A stretch of 64,000 bases of DNA, taken from NCBI GenBank assembly GCA_963777045.1, contig CAVZPD010000028.1, positions 62,001 through 126,000 of the forward strand, in the 5' to 3' direction. Positions 41,771 to 52,249 of the stretch are shown here, one piece after another. The notes under the pieces are model-generated. The model was not told the origin of the DNA, searched no databases, and was given only the letters and a program-made list of their open reading frames with translations. A program made the translations under genes and the position numbers. The stretch is from JAPSGM01 sp963777045 (lineage in GTDB: Bacteria > Chloroflexota > Limnocylindria > QHBO01). How positions within the stretch are numbered: position 1 is the stretch's first letter; each line of letters opens with the position of its first letter.

Positions 41771-43207
41771 TCAGTGGCCGATGCGGTAGCCGAGCAGTCG
41801 CGGTAGCTGGCTGATCGCATCCAGGACGCGCGACGGACGGCGCCCCGCGTCGTAGCGGTCGTCCTGCCGGATGAGCGCCTCGCGCACCAGGCGAGCGCCC
41901 GCGAAGCGAATCGGCTCCGGCGGCAGCAGCGGCTGTCGGCGGCCGACGATCGGCAGCCGCGCCAGCGGGTCATCCGGCCGATCGACGAGCGCCGCCAGCA
42001 CACGGCCAGCGAAGCGAGACGGGCCCGCGCCGTTCCCCGCGAAACCGTGGGCGAAGTGGAGCCGGCCACGGTGCGTGCTCCCGATCTCCGGCATGCGGTC
42101 GCCGGTGATATCGATGGGACCGCCCCAGGCATCCTCCAGCCGAACGTCGCGCAGCATCGGCAGCAGGTGGTCCAGGTTCGCCACCACCCGTCGTACCGCT
42201 CGTCGGTCGTGGCTGAAGACCGGGCCGATGCGTCCGCCGAAGCCGGCGGCGCCGACGCCGGCGCCGAATGCGATCCGCCCGTCCGCGGTGGTCCGGAAGT
42301 AGCTGATCGTGAAGCGGTCGTCGCTGAGCAACTCACCGCCCGTCCAGCCGATCTCCTCCAGCCGGTCCGGGATCGGCTCCGTCATGACCATGTAGCTGCC
42401 CCAGGCGAGGACCCGACTTCTGAAGCCCGGCCAGCCCGCGGCCCAGGCGTTGACCGCGAGCACAACCTGGTCCGCTGTCACCGAGCCCGCGCTCGTCTCG
42501 ACGCGCATGAGGGAGTCGCGCGCTCGCAGCCCCCGCACGGCGGTCCCCTCGTGGATCGCCACGCCCTGCTCGAGCAGGACCCGGCGCAGACCGCGTGCGA
42601 GCCGGGCTGGCTGGATCGATGCGGCGCTCGGCATGAGCAGGCCCTCGCCGAAGACGGGCGAGGCGCAGACCCTGCGTACCTCGTCGGGCGAGAGCGGCTG
42701 CAGCTGGTCGCCCACGCCGAGCGCTTCGAGCCTCGCCACCTTCGCGCGCCAGTCGCTCGCCCGGCGCGGAAAGGCGTTGACGGTGACGTAGCCGGCCCTG
42801 GTGTACCAGGCGTCGACATCGTGCTCGTTGCACCACGCCCCGATGCCGTCGACCACCTCGTCTGCCTCTCGGGCAATGGCCAGGCCGGCCTCGCGCCCGA
42901 ATCGGTCCACCAGGTAGGGGAGGTCCTCCCACCAGCCGTGCACGAAGCCGCCGTTGCGACCCGACGGCCCACCGCCGCAGATGTCCTGCTCCAGGAGCAC
43001 GATGCGCGTCCCGGGCGCTCGCCGCGCGAGGAAGTAGGCCGTCCACATGCCGGTGTAGCCACCACCGATGATGGCGACGTCGGCGCGCTGGTCGCCCTCC
43101 AGGGCGGGCTCCGGTGCCGGGTCGCCGTCGGCGGCAAGCGCATCGCGTAGCCACCAGCCGCGTCGCTGACCGGGCTGCGGGACCTGGCTCTCGGCCCGGA
43201 CGTCCAT
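41771..43207 (-). CDS. FAD-dependent amine/amino-acid oxidase (DadA/PuuB-like)
   Basis: A 478-residue flavoprotein of the D-amino-acid oxidase family. N-terminal dinucleotide fold VAIIGGGYTGMWTAYFLARR near residues 45-65, the family's LEQDICGGGPSGRNGGFVHGWW, and a C-terminal GGPIDITGDRMPEIG with HGFAGNGAGPSRFAGRVLAAL, which also closes the FAD site. This layout matches gamma-glutamylputrescine oxidase and related amine oxidases. It could feed the aldehyde dehydrogenase at 50.4 kb and the polyamine operon at 59-64 kb, but it is not linked to either. Start ATG 43205-43207 is used rather than the longer upstream frame. Confidence 0.82.
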   Translation of the reverse strand: MDVRAESQVPQPGQRRGWWLRDALAADGDPAPEPALEGDQRADVAIIGGGYTGMWTAYFLARRAPGTRIVLLEQDICGGGPSGRNGGFVHGWWEDLPYLVDRFGREAGLAIAREADEVVDGIGAWCNEHDVDAWYTRAGYVTVNAFPRRASDWRAKVARLEALGVGDQLQPLSPDEVRRVCASPVFGEGLLMPSAASIQPARLARGLRRVLLEQGVAIHEGTAVRGLRARDSLMRVETSAGSVTADQVVLAVNAWAAGWPGFRSRVLAWGSYMVMTEPIPDRLEEIGWTGGELLSDDRFTISYFRTTADGRIAFGAGVGAAGFGGRIGPVFSHDRRAVRRVVANLDHLLPMLRDVRLEDAWGGPIDITGDRMPEIGSTHRGRLHFAHGFAGNGAGPSRFAGRVLAALVDRPDDPLARLPIVGRRQPLLPPEPIRFAGARLVREALIRQDDRYDAGRRPSRVLDAISQLPRLLGYRIGH

Positions 43208-43281
43208 CGCGTGGATCGTACCGCCGCCGGGGCCCCGTCGGGGAAGGCGCGTCATCGCTCGGTGCTAGCATCGCCAGAACG

Positions 43282-44517
<1,236 letters not shown>

Positions 44518-44522
44518 GGCGT

Positions 44523-44942
44523 TCACATTCCCCAGGAGCTGAGGCGCTCGATCCTGATCACGGTGGCGGCGCCGAACGGTGAGGTCCAGGTGGCGTAGTC
44601 GGGGTACTTGGCTCGCAGCAGCCTGATGGCGGTCTCCCGCTCCGGCCCATCGACTGCGACCCGCGCGACGCCGTCGGCGCGGACCCACCAGATGCCTGCC
44701 CACGGCTCGTGGTACTCGTCGACGAGGAGCGAAACGGCCGGCATGGCCGCGATGTTCCGGTGCCGGAGCAGGTCCAGCCCGTCCTTCGGCTTCGGATCGG
44801 CGATCGAGTAAATCATCTCGCCCTCGACCGCGAAAACGATCGGCACGATGTGCGGCCGTCCATCCGCCCGGATGGTCGCCAGGCGAGCGACACGCGCAGC
44901 GCCAAACCGGCGCCGGGCCTCATGGGCATCCAGCGCCGGCAT
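44523..44942 (-). CDS. Split-barrel flavin/F420-binding protein (PPOX class)
   Basis: A 139-residue pyridoxamine-phosphate-oxidase-like fold protein with RVARLATIRADGRPHIVPIVFAVEG, typical of the F420-binding split-barrel group found in high-GC Gram-positives and Chloroflexota, and WWVRADGVARVAV. It probably binds deazaflavin F420 or FMN and reduces a small molecule. It is translated 9 nt after the F420-type luciferase-like gene, so the two form an operon. Substrate unknown. Confidence 0.82.
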   Translation of the reverse strand: MPALDAHEARRRFGAARVARLATIRADGRPHIVPIVFAVEGEMIYSIADPKPKDGLDLLRHRNIAAMPAVSLLVDEYHEPWAGIWWVRADGVARVAVDGPERETAIRLLRAKYPDYATWTSPFGAATVIRIERLSSWGM

Positions 44943-44951
44943 CGGTCTCGA

Positions 44952-45941
44952 TCAGGAAAGCTTCAGGCGGGGGAGCACCTTCTCGCCGAAGGTGCTGATG
45001 AACTCGGCCTGGTTCCGCCCCACGTTGTGGAGGTAGATCTCGTCGAAGCCCATCTCGACGTAGTTCTGCAGCATCTCCACGTACTCGTCGAGATCGGCGC
45101 TGATCATCATCCGGTTGGCGAAGTTCTCGATGCGGACCAGCTTCGCCATGTTGGCGAAGTCCTCCGGATTCTTGATGTCCTGCTTCGGGAAGGGCATGCC
45201 GCCGTTCGGCCACTCCTTCAGCGCCTGGTCCTCGGCGGCCTGCTGCGATTCCGCCCACGAGACGTGGACCTGCAGCTGGGTCGCCATCTTCGACGGATCC
45301 TTGCCAGCCTCGCGGGCGCCGTCGCGGAACTTGTCCCAGAGCATGTTGATCTTCTCGTCGGCCGCGCCCACCGTGATGATGCCGTCCGCGTACCTGCCGG
45401 TGCGCTTCGCGTTCAACGGGCCGGCGGTGGCGACGTAGACGGGGACCCGCTCCTCGGGCAGGGTGTAGAGACGGGCGGACTCCAGCGTGAAGTACTCGCC
45501 GTCGTGCTTGACGACCTTGCCGGTGAAGAGCTTGTTGATGACCTCGATCGCCTCGAACATCATGGCCGAGCGGATGCCGATCTCCGGCCACTCGCCGCCG
45601 ATGACGTGCTCGTTGAGCGCCTCGCCGGCACCCAGCCCCAGCCAGAAGCGGCCGGGGTACATGGCGCCCAGCGTGCCGGCCGCATGCGCGATGACCGCGG
45701 GATGGTAGCGGAAGCCCGGGCAGGTGACCGCGGTGCCGAATGGGAGCGAGGTTCGCTGGCCCAGAGCCCCCATGAAGCTGAAGGCGAAGGCCGACTGACC
45801 CTGCTGCGGGGTCCAGGGATGGAAGTGCTCGCTCACCTGGAACCCGGCGCTGAATCCTGCCCCCTCGGCCTGTTCGGCCCAGTCGAGCAGGTCCGTGGGG
45901 TGGAACTGCTCGAGCATGCATGCGTAACCGATCTTCGTCAT
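44952..45941 (-). CDS. Luciferase-like F420-dependent oxidoreductase
   Basis: A 329-residue TIM-barrel oxidoreductase of the bacterial-luciferase superfamily, opening MTKIGYACMLEQFHPTDLLDWAEQAE, with VSEHFHPWTPQQGQSAFAFSF, FWLGLGAGEALNEHVIG and ARLYTLPEERVPVYVATAGP. These features fit the TIGR03557 F420-dependent branch. It would oxidise or reduce a small organic substrate with F420/F420H2. It leads the split-barrel partner gene and is divergent from an acetyltransferase. F420 use is by family; no F420 biosynthesis gene is in the window. Confidence 0.9.
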   Translation of the reverse strand: MTKIGYACMLEQFHPTDLLDWAEQAEGAGFSAGFQVSEHFHPWTPQQGQSAFAFSFMGALGQRTSLPFGTAVTCPGFRYHPAVIAHAAGTLGAMYPGRFWLGLGAGEALNEHVIGGEWPEIGIRSAMMFEAIEVINKLFTGKVVKHDGEYFTLESARLYTLPEERVPVYVATAGPLNAKRTGRYADGIITVGAADEKINMLWDKFRDGAREAGKDPSKMATQLQVHVSWAESQQAAEDQALKEWPNGGMPFPKQDIKNPEDFANMAKLVRIENFANRMMISADLDEYVEMLQNYVEMGFDEIYLHNVGRNQAEFISTFGEKVLPRLKLS

Positions 45942-45964
45942 GCCCAAAGCGTACCCTCTCGCCC

Positions 45965-46822
45965 ATGCTCCGGCTGACGACCTACCGAAGCGCCCGTGCA
46001 TTCCTGGCCGATGCCGGAGCCTGGCTCGCCGAGCGCGAGGCAGAGCACAACCTGATGCTGGGCATCGCCGGCGACATGTCCGAGGAGGCCGATGTCGATG
46101 CCGATCCCGGTGCCATGCCCTACTTCGCCGTGATCGCCGGCGACGGCGGCCCGGTGGCGGCGGCGATGCGCACGCCGCCGTGGAACCTCCTCCTGTCGGA
46201 GGTCGACGATCCGCTGGCGCTGCGGCTGCTGGCCGACGAGCTCGCCGATGACGAGCTGCCCGGCGTGACGGGACCCCCGGGCGCCGTCGATCGCTTCGCG
46301 GCGGCGTGGTCAGCGCACCGCGGCCGCCGCGTCGAGACGCTGATGGAGGAGCGCATCTACCGGCTGTCGCGCGTGACGCCGCCGTCGGGCGTGGCAGGAA
46401 GCGCCCGGCGTGCCGACGCCGGCGACCGCGCGCTCCTCCGCCAGTGGGTCGTCGACTTCCACGCAGAGGCACTACCGGGGCAGGACGCCGAGCGCGCGGC
46501 GGGCGGGGTCGACGGCTGGGATCCTGCCGGAGAGCGGCAGTTCTGGCTCTGGGAGGTGGCCGGCCGGCCGGTCTCGCTCGTATCGGCGCACAGCCCCACG
46601 CCGAACGGCATCCGCATCGGCCCGGTCTACACAGTGCCCGCCGACCGGGGGCGGGGCTACGCCAGCGCCCTGACCGCCTTCGCCAGCCAGTGGAACCTGG
46701 CCCAGGGGCGACGGTTCTGCTTCCTCTACACGGACCTCGCGAACCCTACCGCCAACCACATCTACGTCGCGATCGGGTACGAGCCCGTCACCGATGCGCG
46801 GATGGTCCGCTTCACGACCTGA
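45965..46822 (+). CDS. GNAT-family acetyltransferase
   Basis: A 285-residue protein. The C-terminal half holds the acetyl-CoA site: IRIGPVYTVPADRGRGYASALTAF (the R-x-x-G-x-G/A loop) and FLYTDLANPTANHIYVAIGYEPV. The N-terminal half is a divergent partner domain seen in fused or two-domain GNATs. Substrate unknown. Starts at ATG 45965, divergent from the luciferase-like gene with a 23-bp gap. Confidence 0.85.
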   Translation: MLRLTTYRSARAFLADAGAWLAEREAEHNLMLGIAGDMSEEADVDADPGAMPYFAVIAGDGGPVAAAMRTPPWNLLLSEVDDPLALRLLADELADDELPGVTGPPGAVDRFAAAWSAHRGRRVETLMEERIYRLSRVTPPSGVAGSARRADAGDRALLRQWVVDFHAEALPGQDAERAAGGVDGWDPAGERQFWLWEVAGRPVSLVSAHSPTPNGIRIGPVYTVPADRGRGYASALTAFASQWNLAQGRRFCFLYTDLANPTANHIYVAIGYEPVTDARMVRFTT

Positions 46823-46843
46823 CCGCACCGCGGGCTGCCGACC

Positions 46844-47587
46844 TCAGCTGCTGAAGGCGCCGATGCCGTTCCCCGTTCCGGTGCCGCCCTGCGCGGGCCC
46901 GTGGCGCATGCCGTGGCCGGGACGGTCTCCGGGCAGGGGCGGGAACTCACCGGCGTCCAGGCGATCGGACAGGTGCGCCAGCCGCAGGTCGGCCCGCTCC
47001 TGGCTGATCCTGCCCGCGCTGACCAGCGCATCGAGGTCCCGCTGGGCAGCGTCGAGGATCGCCTGCGAGACGTCGCCGTAGTCGACGCCCTGCGCCTCGG
47101 CCACGTCCTGCAGCGAGTCGCCGTCGCGCAGCGCGGTCGCGAGCTCTGCCGGATCCATGGACAGCGCCTCGGCCGCGGCGCTCATCCAGTCGAGCCGGAA
47201 GTCTGCCCGCGCGGCGTGGCGACCCAGGCCCATGAAGCCGGCGCCGAGCAGCCGGCAGCCGTCGCCGTCGGCCGCCTGGATCCGCTCCTGCATGCGAGTG
47301 GCGACGTCCTGCGGCAGGTCGCCGTTGGCGAGCGCCTGGTCGATGGTGGCGATCGCGGCGGCCTTGCCGGCCGACGTCAGGTCGTCCACGGCGACGCCGA
47401 GCTCGTCGGCGAAGGCCTGGCGCCAGAGGTCGCAGTAGGCGCCGGTGTCCGCGTCGTCGCCGAGGATGCCGGTGCCGCCCGAGACCGGGGAGCCCGGGCT
47501 GGCGGAGACGATGCTGATGAGCGTGCCGCCCACGAGGGCCGCGGCAACGAGGCTACCCGCCAGGCCGAGCGCCTTGAGGGTCTTCAT
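46844..47587 (-). CDS. Exported helical protein divergent from a two-component system
   Basis: 247 residues: a signal peptide (LKALGLAGSLVAAALVGGTLISIVSASP) followed by helical segments repeating a pattern of LGV..DDL..A and LSMDPAELATALRDGDSLQDVAEAQGVDYG, and ending with a Gly/His-rich tail (PGHGMRHGPAQGG). This resembles exported helical-repeat proteins of the DUF2680 kind, often next to two-component genes. A GAAAGGAA ribosome site is seen. Divergent from the regulator-kinase operon across 128 bp, so it is a likely target of that system. Function unknown. Confidence 0.7.
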   Translation of the reverse strand: MKTLKALGLAGSLVAAALVGGTLISIVSASPGSPVSGGTGILGDDADTGAYCDLWRQAFADELGVAVDDLTSAGKAAAIATIDQALANGDLPQDVATRMQERIQAADGDGCRLLGAGFMGLGRHAARADFRLDWMSAAAEALSMDPAELATALRDGDSLQDVAEAQGVDYGDVSQAILDAAQRDLDALVSAGRISQERADLRLAHLSDRLDAGEFPPLPGDRPGHGMRHGPAQGGTGTGNGIGAFSS

Positions 47588-47715
47588 CGGTCCATTCCTT
47601 TCGGTCTGCAGGGATCGGATTCCCCTCCAGCTTCGGGATGGGTGATTCAGATCGCATCAAGATCGGTGGGGCGCGTCTTGACATCTCCTGAACCGCCGCG
47701 GGATAGCATGCTGCC

Positions 47716-48420
47716 ATGGGTGCCAGGATCCTGGTCGTGGAGGACGAGCCGCGCCTGCGCGAGCTCGTGCGCCTCTACCTCGAGCGCGAGGGCCACGCGG
47801 TGACCGATGCCGGCGACGGACCAACGGCGCTGCAGGCGTACGCCAGCCGTGGAGCCGATCTCGTGATCCTGGACCTCATGCTGCCCGGGATGCAGGGCGA
47901 GACGGTGCTCGAGGCCCTGCGCGAAGCGGGCGACGTCCCGGTGCTCATCACGTCGGCCAAGCGATCCGACGCCGAGCGCATCGCCGGCCTGCGTCTCGGC
48001 GCGGACGACTACCTCGCCAAGCCGTTCAATCCGCACGAGCTGACGGCTCGCGTGGCGGCCATCCTGCGGCGGACGCTCCCGCCGGAGGAGGAAGACGGCA
48101 TCCTCTCGCTCGCCGCTGGCCGGCTCGTCTTCGATCCCCGCAGCCGGGGGTACACGTTGGCCGACGGTGGCGCCGGCCGCCTGACGCCGGGCGAGGCGAA
48201 CCTCCTGGGCGCCCTGGTGCGCCGACCGGGCGCCGTGCTCTCACGCGACGTGCTGCTCGAGGCGGTGGCGCGGCGCCCCGACGAGGTCTACCAGCGCGTG
48301 GTCGACGTGCACGTCGCGAACCTGCGCAAGAAGCTGGGCGACGACGCCGGGCAGCCGTGGCTCATCGAGACGGTGCCCTCGACGGGATACCGCCTGGTGG
48401 CCCACGTCGAGCGGGCATGA
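47716..48420 (+). CDS. OmpR-family response regulator
   Basis: A 234-residue regulator. Receiver: acidic D10/E11, phospho-acceptor D53 in LVILDLMLPG, Thr/Ser switch in LITSAKRS, and lysine in DYLAKPFN. DNA-binding winged helix with LTPGEANLLGALVRRPGAVLSRDVLLEAV and VDVHVANLRKKLGDD. ATGA overlap couples it to the kinase. It probably controls the divergent exported helical protein. Confidence 0.95.
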   Translation: MGARILVVEDEPRLRELVRLYLEREGHAVTDAGDGPTALQAYASRGADLVILDLMLPGMQGETVLEALREAGDVPVLITSAKRSDAERIAGLRLGADDYLAKPFNPHELTARVAAILRRTLPPEEEDGILSLAAGRLVFDPRSRGYTLADGGAGRLTPGEANLLGALVRRPGAVLSRDVLLEAVARRPDEVYQRVVDVHVANLRKKLGDDAGQPWLIETVPSTGYRLVAHVERA

Positions 48421-49760
48421 TGGCCGCTGCGGTTCGCGGCCAGCCCCTCTCGCTGCGCCTGGCGCTGCTGCTCTCGGGCGCGGTTCTCGCCGTGCTGCTG
48501 ATCACCGGGCTCGCGGTCAACCGCCTCGTCAGCCGCTCCCTCAACGAAGAGCTGACCGCCGTTCAGCGTGACCGGATCACGCTCGTCGCCCAGCAGCTGG
48601 AGGGCGTCGACATGTCCCAGCAGCGCATCCGCCGGGCGGTGGAGGCGGTGCTGCAACGCATTGCGCGCCCGGTCAACGGACGAGCGGAGCTGCGTGCCGC
48701 CGACGGGACGCTGCTGGCGGTGGCCGGCAGCGTGTCGAGCAACGAGGCGAGCGACACGGTGCAGGAGCCGGTACCGGGCGACGCGGGCTGGGTCCTCGCC
48801 GTCGAGGTGCCCGCCGCGGACCAGCCGTTCCTGCGGGTCTTCAACACCACGCTCGTCGTGGCCGGCCTGGTCGCCGTTGGCGTGCTGATGCTCATCTCGA
48901 CCCTGCTCGCGGATCGGCTCACGCGCCCGCTGCGTGGCGTGGCAGCCGCCGCGCGGGGCCTGGAAGCGGGCGACCTCGGCAGCCGAGCCGCCGGCGGGCC
49001 GGACCGCGAGTCGGCTGAGCTGGCGGACGCCTTCAACGCCATGGCCGAGCGGTTGCAGCAGTCCGAGCAGCTTCGGCAACGCGCCGCGAGCGACATGGCG
49101 CACGATCTGGCGACACCAGCCACCGTGCTCGAATCGCAGCTGCAGGCCATGGTCGATGGCGTGATCCCGGCGGATCCCGACCAGCTCGATCGCGCCCGGG
49201 CGGCGGCCAGCGCCATGAGCGGCATCATCGTGCAGCTGCGCGACCTGGTGGAGGCGGAGGCGGCCCTGCTGCAGCGGAACCAGGAGCGGGTGCCGGTCGA
49301 CGGACTGGTCGGCGAGGCGACGAGCGCGCTCGGGCCGCTCTTCGCGGAGCGGCAGGTGGGCCTGGAGGTGCCGCAACACGCTCCTGGGCTGGCGGTCCTG
49401 GCAGACCGCCAGCAGGCCGGAAGGGCGCTGCGCAACGTCCTCACCAATGCCGCCCAGCACTCGCCGCGCGGCGGGGTGGTGAGTGTCGGTGCCGACATGG
49501 AGGGCGACGCGGTCCTGATCCGCGTTACCGACGAAGGCGACGGGATCGCGGACGAGGACGTGGCCCACGTCTTCGAGCGCTTCTACCGTGCCGATCGGGC
49601 TCGGCGCCGGGAGGGAGAGGCGGCCGGAACGCGGTCGGGCAGCGGCATCGGCCTCACCATCGCCCGCGAGCTGCTGCGTGCCAACGGCGGGGAGGTGTGG
49701 GTGGAGCAGACGGGAGCGGCCGGCACCACCTTCGCAATCAGCCTGCCGCGCGCCGGCTGA
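48417..49760 (+). CDS. Sensor histidine kinase with variant H-box
   Basis: A 447-residue membrane kinase: TM1 about 12-35, an extracytoplasmic sensor loop of about 110 residues, TM2 about 143-163, HAMP (LADRLTRPLRGVAAAARGLEAG), then an H-box reading MAHDLATPATVLESQ with H229, in place of the usual HELRTP. N-box VLTNAAQHSPRGG and G-box SGIGLTIARELLRANGGEVW are normal. The altered H-box (H-D-L-A-T-P) keeps the acceptor His and Pro and occurs in some active kinases, so function is likely retained. Starts in the regulator stop codon. Confidence 0.92.
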   Translation: MMAAAVRGQPLSLRLALLLSGAVLAVLLITGLAVNRLVSRSLNEELTAVQRDRITLVAQQLEGVDMSQQRIRRAVEAVLQRIARPVNGRAELRAADGTLLAVAGSVSSNEASDTVQEPVPGDAGWVLAVEVPAADQPFLRVFNTTLVVAGLVAVGVLMLISTLLADRLTRPLRGVAAAARGLEAGDLGSRAAGGPDRESAELADAFNAMAERLQQSEQLRQRAASDMAHDLATPATVLESQLQAMVDGVIPADPDQLDRARAAASAMSGIIVQLRDLVEAEAALLQRNQERVPVDGLVGEATSALGPLFAERQVGLEVPQHAPGLAVLADRQQAGRALRNVLTNAAQHSPRGGVVSVGADMEGDAVLIRVTDEGDGIADEDVAHVFERFYRADRARRREGEAAGTRSGSGIGLTIARELLRANGGEVWVEQTGAAGTTFAISLPRAG

Positions 49761-49766
49761 GGAGCC

Positions 49767-50330
49767 TCAGGCGCGGCTGTCCCAGGCCCGGGGCCTGTCC
49801 TGCGCAAGCCATTCGTCGCGCAGGATCGACATCAGGACCACGTCGTGGTGCTTCCCGTGGTGGAATCGCGCGTGCCGTAACGTCGCGTCGACCTGGAATC
49901 CAGCCTTCTCGTACGAGCGCCTGGCACGCTGGTTGTAGTCGAAGACGTGGAGGTAGATGCGTTCCAGGCGCTGTTCGCCGAAGCCGAAGTCGACGATGCA
50001 GCTCACCGCGTCGGTCCCGTAGCCGCGACCCTGGTAGGCGCGGTCGACGATGACGACGGCCAGCTCCGCGCTGCCGTTCTCACGGTCGATATCGCGCAGG
50101 CTGACGTTGCCGATGGCCCGTGACTCGCCCAGCGGGCAGACCGCAAAGGCGTAGAGCGTCTTGCCCTGCTGCGAGAGCATCTTCTGGGCGTACTCCGCGG
50201 CACCATCGGGACCGACCGGCATCTTGAGGCCCAGGTTGGGGCCCGTCTCGGGGTGGTTGATGGCACCGCTCTCGTCCAGGAAGTCGGCCTTGGCCAACGC
50301 GCGCAGCCAGACGAGCTCACCGCGCAGCAT
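49767..50330 (-). CDS. GNAT-family N-acetyltransferase (RimJ/RimL-like)
   Basis: A 187-residue enzyme starting MLRGELVWLRALAKADF, with a GGAGG site 5 nt before ATG 50330. The acetyl-CoA loop reads VDRAYQGRGYGTDAV, followed by LERIYLHVFDYNQRARRSYEKAGFQVDATLRH, the RimJ/RimL family pattern. Such enzymes acetylate protein N-termini, aminoglycosides or polyamines. Substrate unknown. Convergent with the kinase gene. Confidence 0.88.
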   Translation of the reverse strand: MLRGELVWLRALAKADFLDESGAINHPETGPNLGLKMPVGPDGAAEYAQKMLSQQGKTLYAFAVCPLGESRAIGNVSLRDIDRENGSAELAVVIVDRAYQGRGYGTDAVSCIVDFGFGEQRLERIYLHVFDYNQRARRSYEKAGFQVDATLRHARFHHGKHHDVVLMSILRDEWLAQDRPRAWDSRA

Positions 50331-50414
50331 GGGCACCTCCAGGGAGCGGTCGGTCGGGCATGGGCGACATCATAGCCACGCGCCGACAGGCGGCGGCCGC
50401 GGTACCATCCGGCA

Positions 50415-51911
50415 ATGAGCGAAGCCGCCACCATCTCCGTCGAATCCCGTCTCCTGATCGACGGGACCTTCCGGGACGCTGCCGAGGGCGCCACTTTCAC
50501 CACCCGTAACCCTGCCACCGGGGATCCGCTGGCCGATGTCGCGCGGGCCGGCAGCGCGGACGTGGATGCCGCGGTGGATGCCGCCCGCGGAGCCCTCGAG
50601 GGCGCCTGGGCGAAGACCAGCCCGGCGAAGCGAGCCCGCGCGCTGAATCGCCTGGCGCAGCTGCTCGACGAGCGGACCGACGAGCTGGCCGTGCTGGAGT
50701 CGCGCAACAACGGCAAGCCGAAGTGGCAGGCGGCGGCCGAGATCAAGACCGGCGTCGCCACACTCGAGCTCTTCGCCGGTGCCGCTCAGCACATCTACGG
50801 CCGATCGCACGTGGTCAACCCGTCGGTGGTGACCTACTCGCTGCGCGAGCCGGTGGGGGTCTGCGCGGCCATCATCCCGTGGAACTACCCGTTGATGATG
50901 GCGATCTGGAAGGTGGCCCCGGCGCTGGCGGCCGGCAACACGCTGGTGCTGAAGCCGGCATCGGCCACCCCCCTCACCGCGCTGGCCCTGGGCCAGCTGG
51001 CGCTGGAGGCCGGCATTCCGGCGGGCGTGCTGAACGTCATCCCGGGGCCCGGCGCGGAGGTGGGGGAGGCGCTCGCCACACACCCCGGCGTCGATAAGAT
51101 TGCCTTCACCGGCGAGACCGAGACCGGCCGGCGCATCGCGGCTTCCGCCTCCGAGAGCCTGAAGCGGGTCAGCCTGGAGCTCGGCGGGAAGTCGCCGAAC
51201 ATCGTCTTCGCCGACGCGGACCTGGATGCCGCCGTCCTCGGCTCGCTGTGGGCGATCTACTACTCCGCGGGCCAGTCGTGCGAGGCACGCAGCCGCCTGC
51301 TGGTACAGGACGAGGTGTACGAGCGATTCTCGGCCGCCTTCACCGAGAAGGCCGCGGCGCTTCGGGTGGGGGATCCGCTGGCGGACACCACGCAGATCGG
51401 CTCCATGATCAGTCGCGAGCATGCCGCCAGGGTGCTCGGCTACGTCGAGTCGGCGGTGAACGAGGGAGGCGAGCTGCTGACCGGCGGTCCGGTGGACGGC
51501 ACGTTGGGCGACGGCCTGGACGCGGAGGCCTTCGTCTGCCCGACGGTCATCGGCGGCGTGGCCAACGAGATGCGCATCGCCCAGGAAGAGGTTTTCGGTC
51601 CGGTCGTCACGCTGCAGCGCTTCGGCGACGAGGCGGAGGCGATCCGCTGGGCGAACGACGTGCGCTATGGATTGGCAGCCACGGTCTGGACCGGAAGCAC
51701 GGCGCGCGGCCATCGCGTTGCGCAGCGCGTCCGGTCGGGAGCGGTCGGCATCAACACGCCGTTCGTGGCCTTCCCGGGCATTCCGTTCGGCGGCTTCAAG
51801 GAGTCTGGCTACGGCCGCGAGCAGTCGCTCGACGCGCTGGAGCTCTACACGGAGACGAAGGCGATCCTGGTCGGGACCGGGTCCAAGCCGGTCAACCCAT
51901 TCGGAGCCTGA
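50415..51911 (+). CDS. NAD(P)-dependent aldehyde dehydrogenase
   Basis: A 498-residue ALDH. The active site Cys is C289 in GQSCEARSRL and the general base Glu E255 in LELGGKSP, with PWNYPLMMAIWKVAPALAAGN for cofactor binding and EEVFGPVVTLQRF near the C-terminus. It resembles betaine-aldehyde/gamma-aminobutyraldehyde dehydrogenases. It could act after the PuuB-like oxidase (41.8 kb) in polyamine breakdown, an inference. Lies divergent from the acetyltransferase; ATG 50415. Confidence 0.9.
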   Translation: MSEAATISVESRLLIDGTFRDAAEGATFTTRNPATGDPLADVARAGSADVDAAVDAARGALEGAWAKTSPAKRARALNRLAQLLDERTDELAVLESRNNGKPKWQAAAEIKTGVATLELFAGAAQHIYGRSHVVNPSVVTYSLREPVGVCAAIIPWNYPLMMAIWKVAPALAAGNTLVLKPASATPLTALALGQLALEAGIPAGVLNVIPGPGAEVGEALATHPGVDKIAFTGETETGRRIAASASESLKRVSLELGGKSPNIVFADADLDAAVLGSLWAIYYSAGQSCEARSRLLVQDEVYERFSAAFTEKAAALRVGDPLADTTQIGSMISREHAARVLGYVESAVNEGGELLTGGPVDGTLGDGLDAEAFVCPTVIGGVANEMRIAQEEVFGPVVTLQRFGDEAEAIRWANDVRYGLAATVWTGSTARGHRVAQRVRSGAVGINTPFVAFPGIPFGGFKESGYGREQSLDALELYTETKAILVGTGSKPVNPFGA

Positions 51912-51936
51912 GCTGGAGCAAGGAGACGATCCCATC

Positions 51937-52218
51937 ATGAGCCTGGCCGATTACGTATCCGAGTCGTACCTGCGCGCCCTGGCCGATGCCCGCGGCTGGG
52001 CCGATGGCGTCTCCCTGGCCGATGACGTCGTCTTCGAATCCGTCACGCCCGATCGCGCGGTCGCCACCGTCAACGCGGCGGATGGACCGGCCCGCGTCGA
52101 GCTGACCGCGACCGGCGACCGCTTCGGCTACACCTGCTCCTGCACCGACCTCCCCGAGGCCTGCCGCCACATCGTGGCGACGGCCACCGCGCTGCCGCGC
52201 TACCTCCCGCCCGCCTGA
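51937..52218 (+). CDS. Small SWIM-type zinc-finger protein
   Basis: A 93-residue protein with TCSCTDLPEACRHIVATA, a CxC...CxH pattern of SWIM zinc fingers, near residues 69-85. The N-terminal part VSESYLRALADARGWADGVSLADD is helical and resembles the start of SWIM-domain proteins. A good AAGGAG site precedes ATG 51937. SWIM fingers bind DNA or proteins, e.g. next to helicases; here it stands alone after ALDH. Function unknown. Confidence 0.7.
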   Translation: MSLADYVSESYLRALADARGWADGVSLADDVVFESVTPDRAVATVNAADGPARVELTATGDRFGYTCSCTDLPEACRHIVATATALPRYLPPA

Positions 52219-52249
52219 TCCGCCGCCGTCGCGTGCGCGTATCGCCGGC

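Noticed and set aside
44952..46472. Longer 506-residue version of the luciferase-like protein
   Set aside because: The extra N-terminal 170 residues are Arg/Pro/Ala-rich antisense of the acetyltransferase; family length and start fit ATG 45941.
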